Part shown: positions 46,602 to 56,424 of the stretch, in pieces
Numbering within the stretch: the stretch's first letter is position 1
How the letters are laid out: every line of letters starts with the position of its first letter
Source of the DNA: Myxococcota bacterium
GTDB taxonomy: Bacteria; Myxococcota_A; UBA796; CAJQPC01
Assembly (NCBI GenBank): GCA_023150845.1
Contig: JAKLKD010000002.1
Location: 25,530-89,529 of the forward strand
Length of the DNA stretch: 64,000 bases
Direction: 5' to 3'
Position numbers and translations under genes: made by a program
The notes under the pieces: model-generated
The model's input: only the letters and a program-made list of their open reading frames with translations
The model's database searches: none
What the model was told of the DNA's origin: nothing

Positions 46602-47770
46602 AGGTGCTGATCACGCCTTGGTCGGGGGAGGTCGAGGGCCTCGGCGACGCCCGGGAGATGCCGCTCTGGGGCGGGCGTCTCGGCGAGGCCACGTCGGCGG
46701 CGGTCGCCGAGGCGGGCATGACGGCCGTCGAGGCGCTGGCGCCTGGCGACGAGGCGCTGGTGATCCCCGACGGCACGGCCCTCGGGCCTTCAGCGCTGCG
46801 GGCGGCCCTCGACGCGGGGCGTAAGTCCGGCCAAGACGCCCGGATCCGGCTCGGCGGGCGGATCGGGGCGCTGCTCGGCGCGCTGGACTGGGGCGTGGAG
46901 GGGCTCCTCTACCTGCGGCCTGGGGGCGGGGCCCTGGACGCGGCGCGGCGCGCGGCGGCGTCGGAGCTCGTCTTGGACCCGGCGGAGCGCCTCTTGCCCG
47001 GCGGCCTCGACGGCGCCGAGGGCCTGCCCGTGAGCGACCGGCTGGTCCTCCCCGTGCGGCACTGGCTGCAGCTCCTCTGGGCGAACCTGCTCGGCCTCGG
47101 CCCGGCGCTCTGGGGCGCCCTCGTCGGGCGCTCGGCCCCGCTCATCCTCTGGCGGCTGGCCCGGGCCCTGCTCCGGGCGCGCTCCTTGTCCGCGCCGCGC
47201 CTCGCCTGGGGCTTCACCCGCCTGGATCGTGGGGCCTGGGTCCACCCCAGCGCCGTCGTCGAGGGCTGCTGGCTCGGGGAGGGCGCCCGGGTCGGCGCCG
47301 GGGCGGTGTTGCGGGGCTGTGTGCTCGGCGCTGGGGTCCGGGTGGAGGAGCAGGCGCTCATCGAGGGCGTGATCGCCGCCCCTGGGGCCGTGGTGCAGCG
47401 CCAGGCGATGCTCAAGTTCGGCGTGCTCGGGCCTGGGGCGGCGCTCGGCGGCGTCACCCAGCTCTCGGTCTTCGGGGCGGGCGCGGCGCTGAAGCTCGGC
47501 TCCTACGGCATGGACCAGGGCCTCGCGCGCCCGGTGCGGGTGCGGGTCGGCGACGGCCTGCGCGACGCGCCGATGGGCCTCGCCGGGATCTGCCTCGGCC
47601 CCGGCGCCCTCGTCGGCAGCGGCGTACACGTCGCGCCGGGCCGGGTGATCCCCGCGAACCTCAAGGTCATCGCCGATCACGCCTTGACCCACCCGTTCCC
47701 CCCTAACGACGCGCCAGGCGTCGCCGCGGCGGCCCTTGTCGTGCGCGGCGGGAGGTTGGTCTCACCATGA
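46595..47770 (+). CDS. Left-handed beta-helix protein, nucleotidyltransferase-like
   Basis: A 391-residue protein overlapping the previous gene by seven bases. The N-terminal about 200 residues resemble a worn-down sugar nucleotidyltransferase (VPDGTALGPSALRAAL-type text) without a clear GxGTRxxP motif. From about 205, hexapeptide repeats form a left-handed beta-helix (WVHPSAVVEGCWLGEGARVG, GAVLRGCVLGAGVRVEEQALIEG). The layout resembles GlmU or LpxA-like acyl/nucleotidyl transferases. Substrate not predictable. ATGA overlap with the next glycosyltransferase implies a shared pathway. Confidence 0.7.
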   Translation: MVKVLITPWSGEVEGLGDAREMPLWGGRLGEATSAAVAEAGMTAVEALAPGDEALVIPDGTALGPSALRAALDAGRKSGQDARIRLGGRIGALLGALDWGVEGLLYLRPGGGALDAARRAAASELVLDPAERLLPGGLDGAEGLPVSDRLVLPVRHWLQLLWANLLGLGPALWGALVGRSAPLILWRLARALLRARSLSAPRLAWGFTRLDRGAWVHPSAVVEGCWLGEGARVGAGAVLRGCVLGAGVRVEEQALIEGVIAAPGAVVQRQAMLKFGVLGPGAALGGVTQLSVFGAGAALKLGSYGMDQGLARPVRVRVGDGLRDAPMGLAGICLGPGALVGSGVHVAPGRVIPANLKVIADHALTHPFPPNDAPGVAAAALVVRGGRLVSP

Positions 47771-48954
47771 TCCGTTGGGGTGACCCTGTGCTGAGTGAGC
47801 TTCTGGCGGGCGCGTTCTTGGCGCTCTTGACCCTCGTGTGGGCGACCCTCTGCCTCACCGCGGGCAAGTACGGCGAGCGGTTTCGCCTCACCCCGACGGA
47901 GCCGCCGCCGCCGCGCTGGCCGAGCCTGTCGGTGTGTATCCCCGCCCGAGACGAGGAGGGCCGGGTCGGCGAGGCCGTGCGTCTGGCCTTGGCCTCGGAC
48001 TACCCCGACCTTGAGGTCGTCGTCGTGGACGATCGTTCCCGGGACAAGACCGGCGAGGAGGCCCGCGCCGCCGCCAACGGGGACCCACGCTTCCGCCTGG
48101 TGATGGGCACCGAGCCCCCGGCGGGCTGGGCGGGGAAGCCTTGGGCCTGCCTACGCGCCGCCGGAGAGAGCCGCGGGGAGCTCCTGCTCTTCTTGGACGC
48201 CGACGTCGAGATCGCGCCTTGGACCGCCCGGGCGGCGGTGGCGCGGCTGCTCAACGGGCAGCACCAGCTCCTCTCGGTGTTCGGGGACTGGCGCCTGGAG
48301 ACCTTCTGGGAGCGCGCGGTGATCCCCGTCGTCGGCTGGTTTATCCGGGGCGCAGTGAACCTCGACGCGGTGAACGAGGCCGGCCGCCCCGAGGCCTTCG
48401 CCAACGGCCAGCTCATCCTCACGACCCGGGCGGCCTATGACGCCGTCGGCGGCCACGAGGCCGTGCGCGCCGAGGTGCTCGACGACGTGCGCCTCGCCCG
48501 GGCCTACAAGCGCCGGGTGCTCTCGACGGTGATGCTCTACGCGCCGGGCTCGTTCAGCGTGCGTCTGTACCGGAACCTCAGCGAGATCGTCCGCGGCTAC
48601 GGCAAGAACCTCTACGAGGGCATGGATCGGCGGCCGCTCCTGGGCGTCGGCGCGATGCTGTTCATCTTGGTGAGCACGCTCGGCCCCTACGCGCTCTTGT
48701 TGACCCTGGCGATCACGCCGATCTGGCCTGGCTGGCGGCTCGCGGGGCCCGGCTGGACGGCGTGGGCGGCGGTGATCGTCGGGCTCATCCACCTGTTCCG
48801 TTACCGCGTCGAGCGCGCCGACGGCCGATCGGGCTGGCACAGCCTCACGCACCCCGTGGGCAACCTCGTCTTCTTGTTCATCCTCGCCCGGTCGATCTTC
48901 GGGGTCGAGGCGGACTGGAAGGGGCGCCGCTTCGTGGACGGCCGCGCCGCGTAG
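47767..48954 (+). CDS. Family 2 glycosyltransferase, HpnB/CrtQ-like
   Basis: A 395-residue membrane-associated GT2. An N-terminal membrane helix (about residues 10-32) precedes the GT-A domain with LSVCIPARDEEGRVGEAV, VVVDDRSRDKTGE and LLFLDADVEI (the DxD metal site). AEVLDDVRLARAYKRR fits the acceptor-side ED motif. Two or more C-terminal membrane helices follow. The arrangement matches the hopene-associated HpnB and carotenoid CrtQ type, so a lipid or terpenoid acceptor is plausible. It overlaps the beta-helix gene by ATGA. Confidence 0.82.
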   Translation: MIRWGDPVLSELLAGAFLALLTLVWATLCLTAGKYGERFRLTPTEPPPPRWPSLSVCIPARDEEGRVGEAVRLALASDYPDLEVVVVDDRSRDKTGEEARAAANGDPRFRLVMGTEPPAGWAGKPWACLRAAGESRGELLLFLDADVEIAPWTARAAVARLLNGQHQLLSVFGDWRLETFWERAVIPVVGWFIRGAVNLDAVNEAGRPEAFANGQLILTTRAAYDAVGGHEAVRAEVLDDVRLARAYKRRVLSTVMLYAPGSFSVRLYRNLSEIVRGYGKNLYEGMDRRPLLGVGAMLFILVSTLGPYALLLTLAITPIWPGWRLAGPGWTAWAAVIVGLIHLFRYRVERADGRSGWHSLTHPVGNLVFLFILARSIFGVEADWKGRRFVDGRAA

Positions 48955-48977
48955 GCGAAGGCGCGTGGTGGCGGGCC

Positions 48978-49017
48978 AAAAAGAAAGAAGCCCACGGTGG
49001 TGTACCGTGGGCTTCTT
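48978..49017 (-). terminator. Terminator after tRNA-Gly (minus strand)
   Basis: AAGAAGCCCACGGT pairs perfectly over 14 bp with ACCGTGGGCTTCTT around a five-base loop. On the minus strand it is followed by TCTTTTT. It lies two bases beyond the tRNA-Gly end, and could also work for the glycosyltransferase gene coming from the other side. Confidence 0.88.
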
Positions 49018-49019
49018 GA

Positions 49020-49095
<76 letters not shown>

Positions 49096-49237
49096 GAGTC
49101 GCTCTTTAGAGCTTGTCGGCGCCGAGCATGGTGCTCGCCAGCGACACCCCTCTATTAACCGATGCTGCGAAGCCGTCAAGGGCGAGAAGCGCCGGAGGAT
49201 CATGTCAAAGAATCGTCGGGGTGTCACGCACGAATAG

Positions 49238-49267
49238 TTGCAAAACTGGGCCACTTTCGGCTAACAT
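49238..49267 (+). promoter_or_regulatory. Candidate promoter of the MopE-like lipoprotein gene
   Basis: TTGCAA (49238-49243), an 18-base spacer and TAACAT (49262-49267) lie about 95 bases before the ATG. The 49096-49361 stretch has lower GC than its surroundings and no gene, which fits a promoter region. Confidence 0.5.
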
Positions 49268-49361
49268 CACGGTTGCGACAAAATCCCGGTCGGCCCCACA
49301 CCCTCGTCTCAAAAAACGCCTAGCCCGCTTGGCGCCAACGAAGATCGGAGGCATCTCCGTC

Positions 49362-51260
49362 ATGAAGCTTCACACCCTCGCGCTCCTCACTTTGTCCGCC
49401 CTCACGCTGAGCGCCTGTAAGGACGACGCGCCCGTTGGCGAGTCCGAGGACAGCACGCCGACGGGCGGCGACTCCTCCGTCTCGGTCACTGACGCGGACG
49501 GCGACGGGATCTCCCCGACCGACGGCGACTGCGACGACGCGAACTCGTCGGTCTTCCCCGGCCGCACCGAGGACTGCAACGGCATCGATGACAACTGCAA
49601 CACGATCATCGATGAGGGCTTCGGCGACGCCGACAACGACAAGACCGCGGACTGCGTGGATGCCGAGGACTGCGACGGCATCGACAACGACGGCGACGGC
49701 GTGGCGGATGAGGGCTTCGGCGACGCGGACGGCGACGGCGTCGCGGACTGCGTCGGCACCGAGGTCTGCGACGGCGTAGACAACAACGGCGACGGCCAGA
49801 TCGACGAGGGCTACGACGCCGACGGCGACGGCTTCACCCAGTGCAACGAGGACTGCAACGACGCCGACGCCTCGGCGTACCCCGGCTCCTCCGAGGTCGC
49901 GGGTGACGGCTCGGACAACGACTGCGACGGCTCCATCGACGAGGAGGGCATCGCCGAGGGCTCCATCTGGATCACCGAGGTGATGGTCAACCCCTCGAAG
50001 GTCACCGACCCCAAGGGCGAGTGGATCGAGCTGCACAACCCGGGCACCGCGCCGGTCTACCTCAACGGCCTCACCCTCACCTCGGCCTCCGGCGAGTCCC
50101 ACATCATCACCTCGGCCTCTCCGCTGGAGATCGCCGCGGGTGACTTCTACGTCCTCGGCCTCAACAAGGACAAGGGCACGAACGGCGGCGTGACGGTGGA
50201 CTACGTCTACACCGGCATCGCGCTCTCCAACGAGTCCGACGAGATCGCCCTGACCTTCGACGGCACGACGATCTCCCACCTCGCCTGGGACGACGGCGCC
50301 ACGATGCCCGACCCCGACGGCGCCACGGTCATGGTGGACCCCACGGCCTATGGCTCGGACGAGACGAACTTCACGGCCTGGTGCGCGGCCACGAAGGTCT
50401 GGGCGTCCAGCATGGACAAGGGCTCGCCCGGCAGCGAGAACGAGCCCTGCTCGACCTTCGACCACGACGGTGACGGCTTCACCGGCGACCAGGGCGACTG
50501 TGAGGACTACGACGCGGACATCTACCCCGGCGCGCCGGAGAAGGACGCCGCGAAGGACAACGACTGCGACGGCGTGGTCGAGCTGATGCCCACGGCCACG
50601 GCGGCGATCCTCTCGACCTCTTCGCTCAAGCACTGCGACTACCTCTACCTCGACGGCAGCGGCTCCTACGACCCCGACGGGTCCGCGGTGACCTACGCCT
50701 GGGAGCTCGTCTCCGCGCCGAGCGGCTCGAAGACCACCACGTCGGACATCGCGACCACCACGAGCCAGAAGCCCAGCTTCACGCCTGACCTGCCGGGCAC
50801 CTACATCTTCTCGCTCACGGTGAACGACGGCGGCACGAACTCGCTGCCCACGACGCTCTCCGTGACGGTCGGCTCGCAGACGGCGAACACCTTGCCCGTC
50901 GCCAACGCGGGCTCGGACCAGAGCGGCTCGGAGTCGGTGACCTGCCAGTCCAAGAGCTACGGCGCCTACTACGAGTGTGATGACTGCAGCGACTATGACT
51001 TCGAGCTGAGCGCCTCGGCCTCCGCCGACGCCAACAGCAGCGATCACATGACCTACGCCTGGAGCTTCGTGTCGGGCTCGACCTACGCCACCATCGACGA
51101 CGCCACCAGCGCCACGCCGACGGTGACCCTCTCCGGTGTGCCCGCCACCTACGGCACGACGGACAGCCAGGCCGTCCAGCTCTTGCTCACCGTCACCGAC
51201 TGCTACGGCGGCACGGCGACGGACACCGTGACGGTCACCTTCTCCTGCACCGGCACCTGA
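49362..51260 (+). CDS. MopE-like Asp/Cys-repeat lipoprotein with LTD and PKD-like domains
   Basis: The true start is ATG 49362 (MKLHTLALLTLSALTLSAC, lipobox), giving 632 residues. Residues about 45-205 carry repeated acidic motifs of MopE type (DCDDANSSVFPGRTEDCNGIDDNCN, in part; CDGIDNDGDGVADEGF; CDGVDNNGDGQIDEGY), probably calcium or metal binding. About 210-350 resembles a lamin-tail domain (IWITEVMVNPSKVTD, GEWIELHNPGTAPVYLNGL). Two PKD-like beta domains follow (LYLDGSGSYDPDGSAVTYAWEL and TVTLSGVPATYG). It is probably an extracellular surface or matrix protein. The binding partner is unknown. Confidence 0.85.
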   Translation: MKLHTLALLTLSALTLSACKDDAPVGESEDSTPTGGDSSVSVTDADGDGISPTDGDCDDANSSVFPGRTEDCNGIDDNCNTIIDEGFGDADNDKTADCVDAEDCDGIDNDGDGVADEGFGDADGDGVADCVGTEVCDGVDNNGDGQIDEGYDADGDGFTQCNEDCNDADASAYPGSSEVAGDGSDNDCDGSIDEEGIAEGSIWITEVMVNPSKVTDPKGEWIELHNPGTAPVYLNGLTLTSASGESHIITSASPLEIAAGDFYVLGLNKDKGTNGGVTVDYVYTGIALSNESDEIALTFDGTTISHLAWDDGATMPDPDGATVMVDPTAYGSDETNFTAWCAATKVWASSMDKGSPGSENEPCSTFDHDGDGFTGDQGDCEDYDADIYPGAPEKDAAKDNDCDGVVELMPTATAAILSTSSLKHCDYLYLDGSGSYDPDGSAVTYAWELVSAPSGSKTTTSDIATTTSQKPSFTPDLPGTYIFSLTVNDGGTNSLPTTLSVTVGSQTANTLPVANAGSDQSGSESVTCQSKSYGAYYECDDCSDYDFELSASASADANSSDHMTYAWSFVSGSTYATIDDATSATPTVTLSGVPATYGTTDSQAVQLLLTVTDCYGGTATDTVTVTFSCTGT

Positions 51261-51278
51261 TCGACGTCGGCCCTGCGC

Positions 51279-51962
51279 TCAGGGCTGCTCTTCGGGGGAG
51301 GGGGTCGCTCTGGCGGCTCCCTCCCTCAAGCGCTTCAGGCTCTCCTCCAGCTCGATCGGCAAGGCGCACTCAAACCGCGCGCCGCTGGGCAGCTCGACGG
51401 ACTGGGCGTGCAGCCAGAGGCGGTGGGGGAAGCCCGGCACCTTCACCTTTCGTGGCGGCGGATACCGGGTGTCGCCGACGATGGGCAGGCCGACGCCTTG
51501 AAGGTGGCGTCGGAGCTGGTGTTTGCGGCCGGTCTCGGGGCGCAGGGACAGCAGGCTGAAGCCGCCTAAGGCCTCGACGAGCTGGTAACGGGTGACGGCG
51601 TCGAGGGCGTGCCCCCGCCGGGCGTCTTGGAGCGGCTGGCGGATGACGGCCTGGGCCTGGGCCTGGCCGATGACCACGGCGAGGTAGGTCTTGTGGATGA
51701 GTCCGTCCTCGAAGGCCCGGCCCAAGGCCGCGCGGGCGTCGGGGTCCGGGGCGCACAGCACGACGCCGGAGGTCTCCAGGTCGAGGCGGTGGGCGGGCAG
51801 GGCCTTCCGTAAGGCGCCGCCTTGGGAGCGCAGCCAAGAGATGAGGTCCGGCGCCTGGCCCTCGGCGGAGGGGTGGGCGAGCACCCCGGCGGGCTTGTAC
51901 ACCGCGAGGATGCCCTCTTTGGCGCCGATGAGGCGAGGGACCGCGCCGTTCGGGACGCTCAT
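51279..51962 (-). CDS. RluA-family pseudouridine synthase
   Basis: A 227-residue enzyme without an S4 domain. The catalytic motif HRLDLETSGVVL contains the essential aspartate, and AVYKPAGVLAHPS and RPETGRKHQLRRHLQGVGLPIVGD match RluA-family blocks. It isomerises uridine to pseudouridine in tRNA or rRNA; the target cannot be read from sequence. It overlaps hisD by ATGA and so is translated with the histidine genes, an unusual location. Confidence 0.88.
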   Translation of the reverse strand: MSVPNGAVPRLIGAKEGILAVYKPAGVLAHPSAEGQAPDLISWLRSQGGALRKALPAHRLDLETSGVVLCAPDPDARAALGRAFEDGLIHKTYLAVVIGQAQAQAVIRQPLQDARRGHALDAVTRYQLVEALGGFSLLSLRPETGRKHQLRRHLQGVGLPIVGDTRYPPPRKVKVPGFPHRLWLHAQSVELPSGARFECALPIELEESLKRLREGAARATPSPEEQP

Positions 51963-53221
51963 TGTGCCCGCCGATCGGCGGCGCGGGCGTGGGCCTCCAG
52001 GCCCTCCAGGCGCGCCACGATGGAGGCGTCTTGGGCGAGGACCCGGGCGCCGACGGGATCATCGACGGCGATCCAGGTGCGCGCCCTCAAGAAGGTGAGC
52101 ACGGAGAGACCCCCTACGGAGCGCGCGGTGCCGCCCGTGGGCAAGACGTGGTTGGGACCGGCGCTGTAGTCCCCAAGCACCTCCGCCGCCCCAGCGCCGA
52201 CGAACAGCCCGCCGTAGTGCTGGAGCCGCTCGGCGGCGGCCTGGGCGTCCCGCAGGTGCAGGCTCAGGTGCTCCGGGGCGAGGCGGTCACAGGCGTCGAG
52301 GGCGGCGTCGAGGCTGTCACAGGCCACGACGAAGCCGTTCTGGAGGGCGCGGGCGGCGATGGCCGCCGTAGGGAGGGTCTGGAGCTGGTTGAGCAGCTCG
52401 GCCTGCACGGCCTCGGTGAGCGCCGGGGAGAGGCTCACGAGGATCGGCAAGGCGTCGTCGTCGTGCTCGGCCTGGGCGAGCAGGTCGGCGGCGACGAGGC
52501 CGGGGTCGGCGTGGTCATCGGCGAGCACGACGAGCTCCGAGGGCCCAGCGAGCATGTCGATGCGCACCTCCCCGGCGACGAGCTGCTTGGCGGCGGTCAC
52601 CCAGCGGTTGCCGGGCCCGACCACGGCGTCGCAGGCGGGCACGGGCCCGGCGCCATAAGCCAAGGCGGCGATGGCCTGGGCCCCGCCCACGGTGAGGAGG
52701 GCGTCGGCCCCGGCGATGGCGGCGGCGGCCTGGGTCTCGACGCTGGGGCGCGGCGAGGCCACCCAGACCTCCTTCACCCCGGCGGCGCGGGCGGTCACCG
52801 CGGTCATCAAGACGGAGGAGGGCAAGGGGAACCGCCCGCCTGGGGCGTAACACCCGGCGCGCTCGACGGCGGCGTACTGCACCCCGGCGCGGCCGCCGGG
52901 GATCGGCGAGACGAGGTCACGCAGGGCGGCGCGGTGGGCGCTGGCGAAGCGGTGGATACGCTCGGCGCAGCGCTCCAAGGCGGCGCGGGCGTCCTTGGGC
53001 AAGGAGTCCAGGGCCGCCCGGAGGGCCTCGGGGCCGAGCACGAGGGGCGCGCCGGGCTGGAGGTCACCCAGGGCCTCGGCGTGGTGGCGCAGGGCGGGCG
53101 CTCCCCCGGCGCGGACCGACTCGACGATACGCGCCGCGGCGGTGAGGGTGTCGGCCTCGACGGCCCGGCGACGGAGGGTCGGGAGCTCGTTGGGCGAGAG
53201 GGCACGAAGCGGCGGGCTCAT
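51959..53221 (-). CDS. hisD: Histidinol dehydrogenase
   Basis: A 420-residue enzyme catalysing the two last oxidations from histidinol to histidine with NAD and zinc. Conserved text: GCYAPGGRFPLPSSVLMTAVTA, GGAQAIAALAYG, DMLAGPSELVVLADD and AEHDDDA, plus the metal-site APEHLSL and DYSAGPNHVLPTGGTAR. Length is normal. It overlaps hisAIE upstream by four bases and the pseudouridine synthase gene downstream by four bases. Confidence 0.96.
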   Translation of the reverse strand: MSPPLRALSPNELPTLRRRAVEADTLTAAARIVESVRAGGAPALRHHAEALGDLQPGAPLVLGPEALRAALDSLPKDARAALERCAERIHRFASAHRAALRDLVSPIPGGRAGVQYAAVERAGCYAPGGRFPLPSSVLMTAVTARAAGVKEVWVASPRPSVETQAAAAIAGADALLTVGGAQAIAALAYGAGPVPACDAVVGPGNRWVTAAKQLVAGEVRIDMLAGPSELVVLADDHADPGLVAADLLAQAEHDDDALPILVSLSPALTEAVQAELLNQLQTLPTAAIAARALQNGFVVACDSLDAALDACDRLAPEHLSLHLRDAQAAAERLQHYGGLFVGAGAAEVLGDYSAGPNHVLPTGGTARSVGGLSVLTFLRARTWIAVDDPVGARVLAQDASIVARLEGLEAHARAADRRAQ

Positions 53222-54492
53222 GTCGGCTCCACAGGGGGCGGCTTGGCGTGGCCGGGGCGGCGGCTGACGGCGCGGGCGCGGCGGTCGAGCACGGCGTCGA
53301 CCTCACCGAGGCTCACCCCGGCCCGGGCGAGGGCCACGGCGGCGAAGTAGAGGAGATCCCCGGCCTCCTGCGCGACGTGGGCGGGGTCTTGGGCCTCGGC
53401 GAGCTCGGCGGCCTCCTCGATGAGCTTGGCGCGGAGCAGGGCCGGGTCATCCAAGAGGCGGCGGGTGTAGCTCCCGGCGGGGGCGTCAAGCGCGCGTTGG
53501 CGCAGGGTGCTCTCTAAGGCCCCGAGGCCCCGGGCGGGGCCGAAGCAGGTCCAGGTCTCCTCGTGGCAGAAGCCCGGCGGGGCCTGGCGCACGGTGAAGC
53601 GCAGGGCGTCGCGGTCGCAGTCCACCTCGACCCGCAGGAGCGCCTGGGTGGCCCCGCTCGTCTCCCCTTTCACCCACAGGCCCCGGCGGCGGGAGTGATA
53701 GGCGCCCACCCCCCGGTCGAGGGCGACGGTGAGGCTCTCCAGATCCGACCAGCACAGCCCCAAGGCCAGGCCGCGCTCGTCACAGACGACGGTGGGCCAC
53801 AGGCCGTCGGGGCGGTCGCTCGTGAGCGGCGCGGCGAAGCCTTGGGCCAAGGACAGCCGCCCGGTGTAGAGCGCCATGCCCACCTGGGCGTCGGCGCCGA
53901 GCTTGTCCAGGGCCGCGACGTCCTCCGCCGTGGTGACGCCCCCGGCGATGGTGACCTTGGCGTCCCCGGCGGCCTCCACCAAGGCGGCGACCTGATCGAG
54001 GTTGGTGCCCCCGAGGCGGCCCTCCCGCTCGACGAAGGTGACCAAGAACCCGCCGACGTAGGGGCGGAGCTCGGCCATACGCTCGATGATCCCGCGCCCG
54101 GTGCCCTCGGTCCAGCCCTTGACGACGACCTCGCCGTCCCGGGCGTCCAAGGCGGCGATCACGCGCTCTTTGGGGAGCTTCGAGAGCAGCTCCGGCCTCG
54201 CCGCGGTGCCCAAGATCACCTTCGCGGCGCCTGCGTCGAGCCAGCGCCGGGCGGCCTCGACGCTGCGGATCCCGCCGCCGACCCGGGCGTCACACAGCCC
54301 GCAGACCTCCTCGATGAGCTGGGCGTGGTCACCTTTGCCCATGGCGGCGTCGAGGTCGATGACCGCGACCTCACCGACCCGGCCAAACCGGGCGGCGATG
54401 GGGCGCGGATCCCCGGCGTCCAGCGCCTTCTCCGCGCCGCCGATGAGCTGCACGGTCTGACCGCCTTGGAGGTCGATGGAGGGGATGATCAT
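53218..54492 (-). CDS. HisA-HisI-HisE three-domain fusion
   Basis: A 424-residue protein joining three histidine enzymes. Residues 1-222 are HisA, the ProFAR isomerase barrel ([11 protein letters not shown] with D7, AALDARDG with D116, TIAGGVTT). Residues about 229-318 are HisI, the phosphoribosyl-AMP cyclohydrolase ([15 protein letters not shown], metal-site D291-C-D293-R-D295, C309 and C316). Residues about 324-412 are HisE, the phosphoribosyl-ATP pyrophosphatase ([12 protein letters not shown]). All key residues I can check are kept, so steps 2, 3 and 4 should be active. The fused order is HisA first, then HisI, then HisE. HisI-HisE fusions are common; attachment of HisA is not an arrangement I know as standard. 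Confidence 0.93.
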   Translation of the reverse strand: MIIPSIDLQGGQTVQLIGGAEKALDAGDPRPIAARFGRVGEVAVIDLDAAMGKGDHAQLIEEVCGLCDARVGGGIRSVEAARRWLDAGAAKVILGTAARPELLSKLPKERVIAALDARDGEVVVKGWTEGTGRGIIERMAELRPYVGGFLVTFVEREGRLGGTNLDQVAALVEAAGDAKVTIAGGVTTAEDVAALDKLGADAQVGMALYTGRLSLAQGFAAPLTSDRPDGLWPTVVCDERGLALGLCWSDLESLTVALDRGVGAYHSRRRGLWVKGETSGATQALLRVEVDCDRDALRFTVRQAPPGFCHEETWTCFGPARGLGALESTLRQRALDAPAGSYTRRLLDDPALLRAKLIEEAAELAEAQDPAHVAQEAGDLLYFAAVALARAGVSLGEVDAVLDRRARAVSRRPGHAKPPPVEPT

Positions 54493-55247
54493 CGCCGCAG
54501 CTCCAGGCCCAGGGCCGCCAGCGCGTCCTTGACGGCGCCGACGGTGGTGTGGCCGTCATGAAAGATGGTCGCCGCGAGCACGGCGTCGGCCCCGGCGTAG
54601 AGCGCCGCGGCGAGGTGCTCGGCGCTGGCCGCCCCGCCGGAGGCGATGACCGGCACGGAGACGGCCCCGGAGATGGCGCGAGTGAGGGGCAGGTCGTAGC
54701 CGAGGCCCGTGCCGTCCCGATCCCAAGAGGTGAGCAGGATCTCCCCGGCGCCCAGCGTGGTGGCCTCGACGGCCCAGGCCACGGCGTCTTGGCCGGTGCG
54801 CTCCTTGCCCGCGCGCACGACGACCTCCCAGCCGCCGCCCTCCGCTCGCGCGGCGGCGTCGAGGGCGAGCACCACACACTGGCGGCCAAAACGCTCGGCG
54901 AGCTCGGCGAGGAGCGCCGGGCGTCGTACGGCGGCGGTGTTGGTCGAGACCTTGTCGGCCCCGGCCTCCAGGAGCCTGCGGGCGTCTTCGACCTCCCGCA
55001 CCCCGCCGCCGACGGTGAGCGGGATGCCCAGCACCGCGCGCACGGCCTCGACGGTGCGCAGGGCCGTCGCCCGGCCCTCGTCCGTGGCGGAGACGTCGAG
55101 GATCACGAGCTCATCGGCGCCTTGGGCCTCGTAGCGCGCGGCCTGCTCCACTGGGTCTCCGGCGTCGCGGAGGCCCTGAAAACGTACACCCTTCACCACG
55201 CGGCCGTCGCGCACGTCCAGGCAGGGGATGACTCTGCGGGTGAGCAT
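54489..55247 (-). CDS. hisF: Imidazole glycerol phosphate synthase, cyclase subunit
   Basis: I choose ATG 55247 ([20 protein letters not shown]), overlapping the hisH stop, giving 252 residues. The track start adds 14 unlikely residues. The catalytic aspartates in CLDVRDG and TSWDRDGTG are intact, with the glycine-rich phosphate sites LTVGGGVR and VIASGGA. With HisH it uses ammonia from glutamine to form IGP and AICAR. Confidence 0.96.
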   Translation of the reverse strand: MLTRRVIPCLDVRDGRVVKGVRFQGLRDAGDPVEQAARYEAQGADELVILDVSATDEGRATALRTVEAVRAVLGIPLTVGGGVREVEDARRLLEAGADKVSTNTAAVRRPALLAELAERFGRQCVVLALDAAARAEGGGWEVVVRAGKERTGQDAVAWAVEATTLGAGEILLTSWDRDGTGLGYDLPLTRAISGAVSVPVIASGGAASAEHLAAALYAGADAVLAATIFHDGHTTVGAVKDALAALGLELRR

Positions 55248-55840
55248 CAGCGCGCCCCTAGCCAGCGGGTGAGGAGCGCCTGGCCCCAAGGCCCGGAGAG
55301 CTCGGGGTGGAACTGGCAGGCGAGCTGCGGGCCACGCTCGACGGCGGCGATGAAGGGCTCGCCGTGGGTGGTCCAGGCCGCGGCCCAGCCCTCGGGGGAC
55401 TCACGCAGGGCGTAGGAGTTGGCGTAGGAGGCGTAACCCGGCTGGAGAAGTTGGCAGTTTCTGCCAGGCTCCACCCAGTTCCAGCCGAGCTGGGGCACCC
55501 GCACGCCGTCGGGCAGGCGCCGGGCGAGGCCCGGGAGCAGGCCGAGGCCCAAGACCCCTGGGCTCTCTTCGCTGCCTTCGGCCCAGAGCTGGAGCCCGAG
55601 GCAGATCCCGAGGGTGGGCCGCCCGGCGTCCAGACGCTCACGCAGCGCCGACCACAGCCCGGCGGCTTGGAGTGAGGTGGCGGCGGCGCCAAAGGCCCCG
55701 ACCCCGGGGAGCACGAGGCGCTCGGCGCTGAGCAGGGTGTCCGCGCTGTCCACGAGGCCCGGCTCCGCGCCCGCCCGGCGCAGGCCCGCGAGCACGCTCG
55801 CGAGGTTCGCCGCCCCGGTGGAGACGACGAGCACCCTCAC
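55247..55840 (-). CDS. hisH: Imidazole glycerol phosphate synthase, amidotransferase subunit
   Basis: A 197-residue class I glutamine amidotransferase. The nucleophile is in GICLGLQ and the His-Glu pair in CQFHPELSG, with the oxyanion text VLPGVGAFG. The segment normally reading like FVHSYY is SYANSYAL here, a local departure, but the catalytic triad is complete. It overlaps hisF and hisB by one and four bases. Confidence 0.94.
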   Translation of the reverse strand: MRVLVVSTGAANLASVLAGLRRAGAEPGLVDSADTLLSAERLVLPGVGAFGAAATSLQAAGLWSALRERLDAGRPTLGICLGLQLWAEGSEESPGVLGLGLLPGLARRLPDGVRVPQLGWNWVEPGRNCQLLQPGYASYANSYALRESPEGWAAAWTTHGEPFIAAVERGPQLACQFHPELSGPWGQALLTRWLGAR

Positions 55841-56424
55841 AACACCCCCTTCTCGGACGGGATCTCCGCGCCCTCCACCGCCACGGCCTCCCGCAAGGCC
55901 AAGGCCAGGGCCTTAAACGCGGACTCGGCGCGGTGGTGGTCGTTCTCACCCTTGAGCACGTCGACATGCAGCGACATACGCCCGGCGATGGCGAAGGAGT
56001 TGAAGAAGTGGGTGAGGTTCTCGGTGGCGACGGCGCCGATCTGCTCCCGGCGCAGGCCCAGGCTCACCTCGGGCCAGGGGCGGCCGCTGAGGTCCACCAC
56101 CGCCCGGGCGAGGGCCTCGTCCAGAGGCGCGTAGGCCGAGCCGAAGCGTCGCAGACCCCGGCGATCCCCCAGCGCCTCGTTCAGGCACTCACCCAGGGCC
56201 AAGGCGCAGTCCTCCGCGGTGTGGTGGTCATCGACGTGCAGGTCACCCACACAACGTAAGGTGAGGTTGAAGCGGCTGAAGCGGGCGAGGGTGCTCAGCA
56301 TGTGGTCGTAGAAGCCGAGCCCCGTGTTGACCTCGCTCTGGCCCGAACCGTCAAGCGTTAAGTGACACTCGACGCGCGTCTCTTTGGTCTCACGCTGGCG
56401 GCTGGCGGCGCGGGGGGTCGTCAT
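55837..56424 (-). CDS. hisB: Imidazoleglycerol-phosphate dehydratase
   Basis: I choose ATG 56424 (MTTPRAASRQRETKET), overlapping the hisC-HAD stop, giving 195 residues. The manganese-binding His-rich motifs DDHHTAEDCALALG and GENDHHRAESAFKAL are intact, as is FYDHMLST. It lacks the phosphatase domain of enterobacterial HisB; that activity is probably supplied by the HAD domain fused to HisC next door. Confidence 0.96.
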   Translation of the reverse strand: MTTPRAASRQRETKETRVECHLTLDGSGQSEVNTGLGFYDHMLSTLARFSRFNLTLRCVGDLHVDDHHTAEDCALALGECLNEALGDRRGLRRFGSAYAPLDEALARAVVDLSGRPWPEVSLGLRREQIGAVATENLTHFFNSFAIAGRMSLHVDVLKGENDHHRAESAFKALALALREAVAVEGAEIPSEKGVL

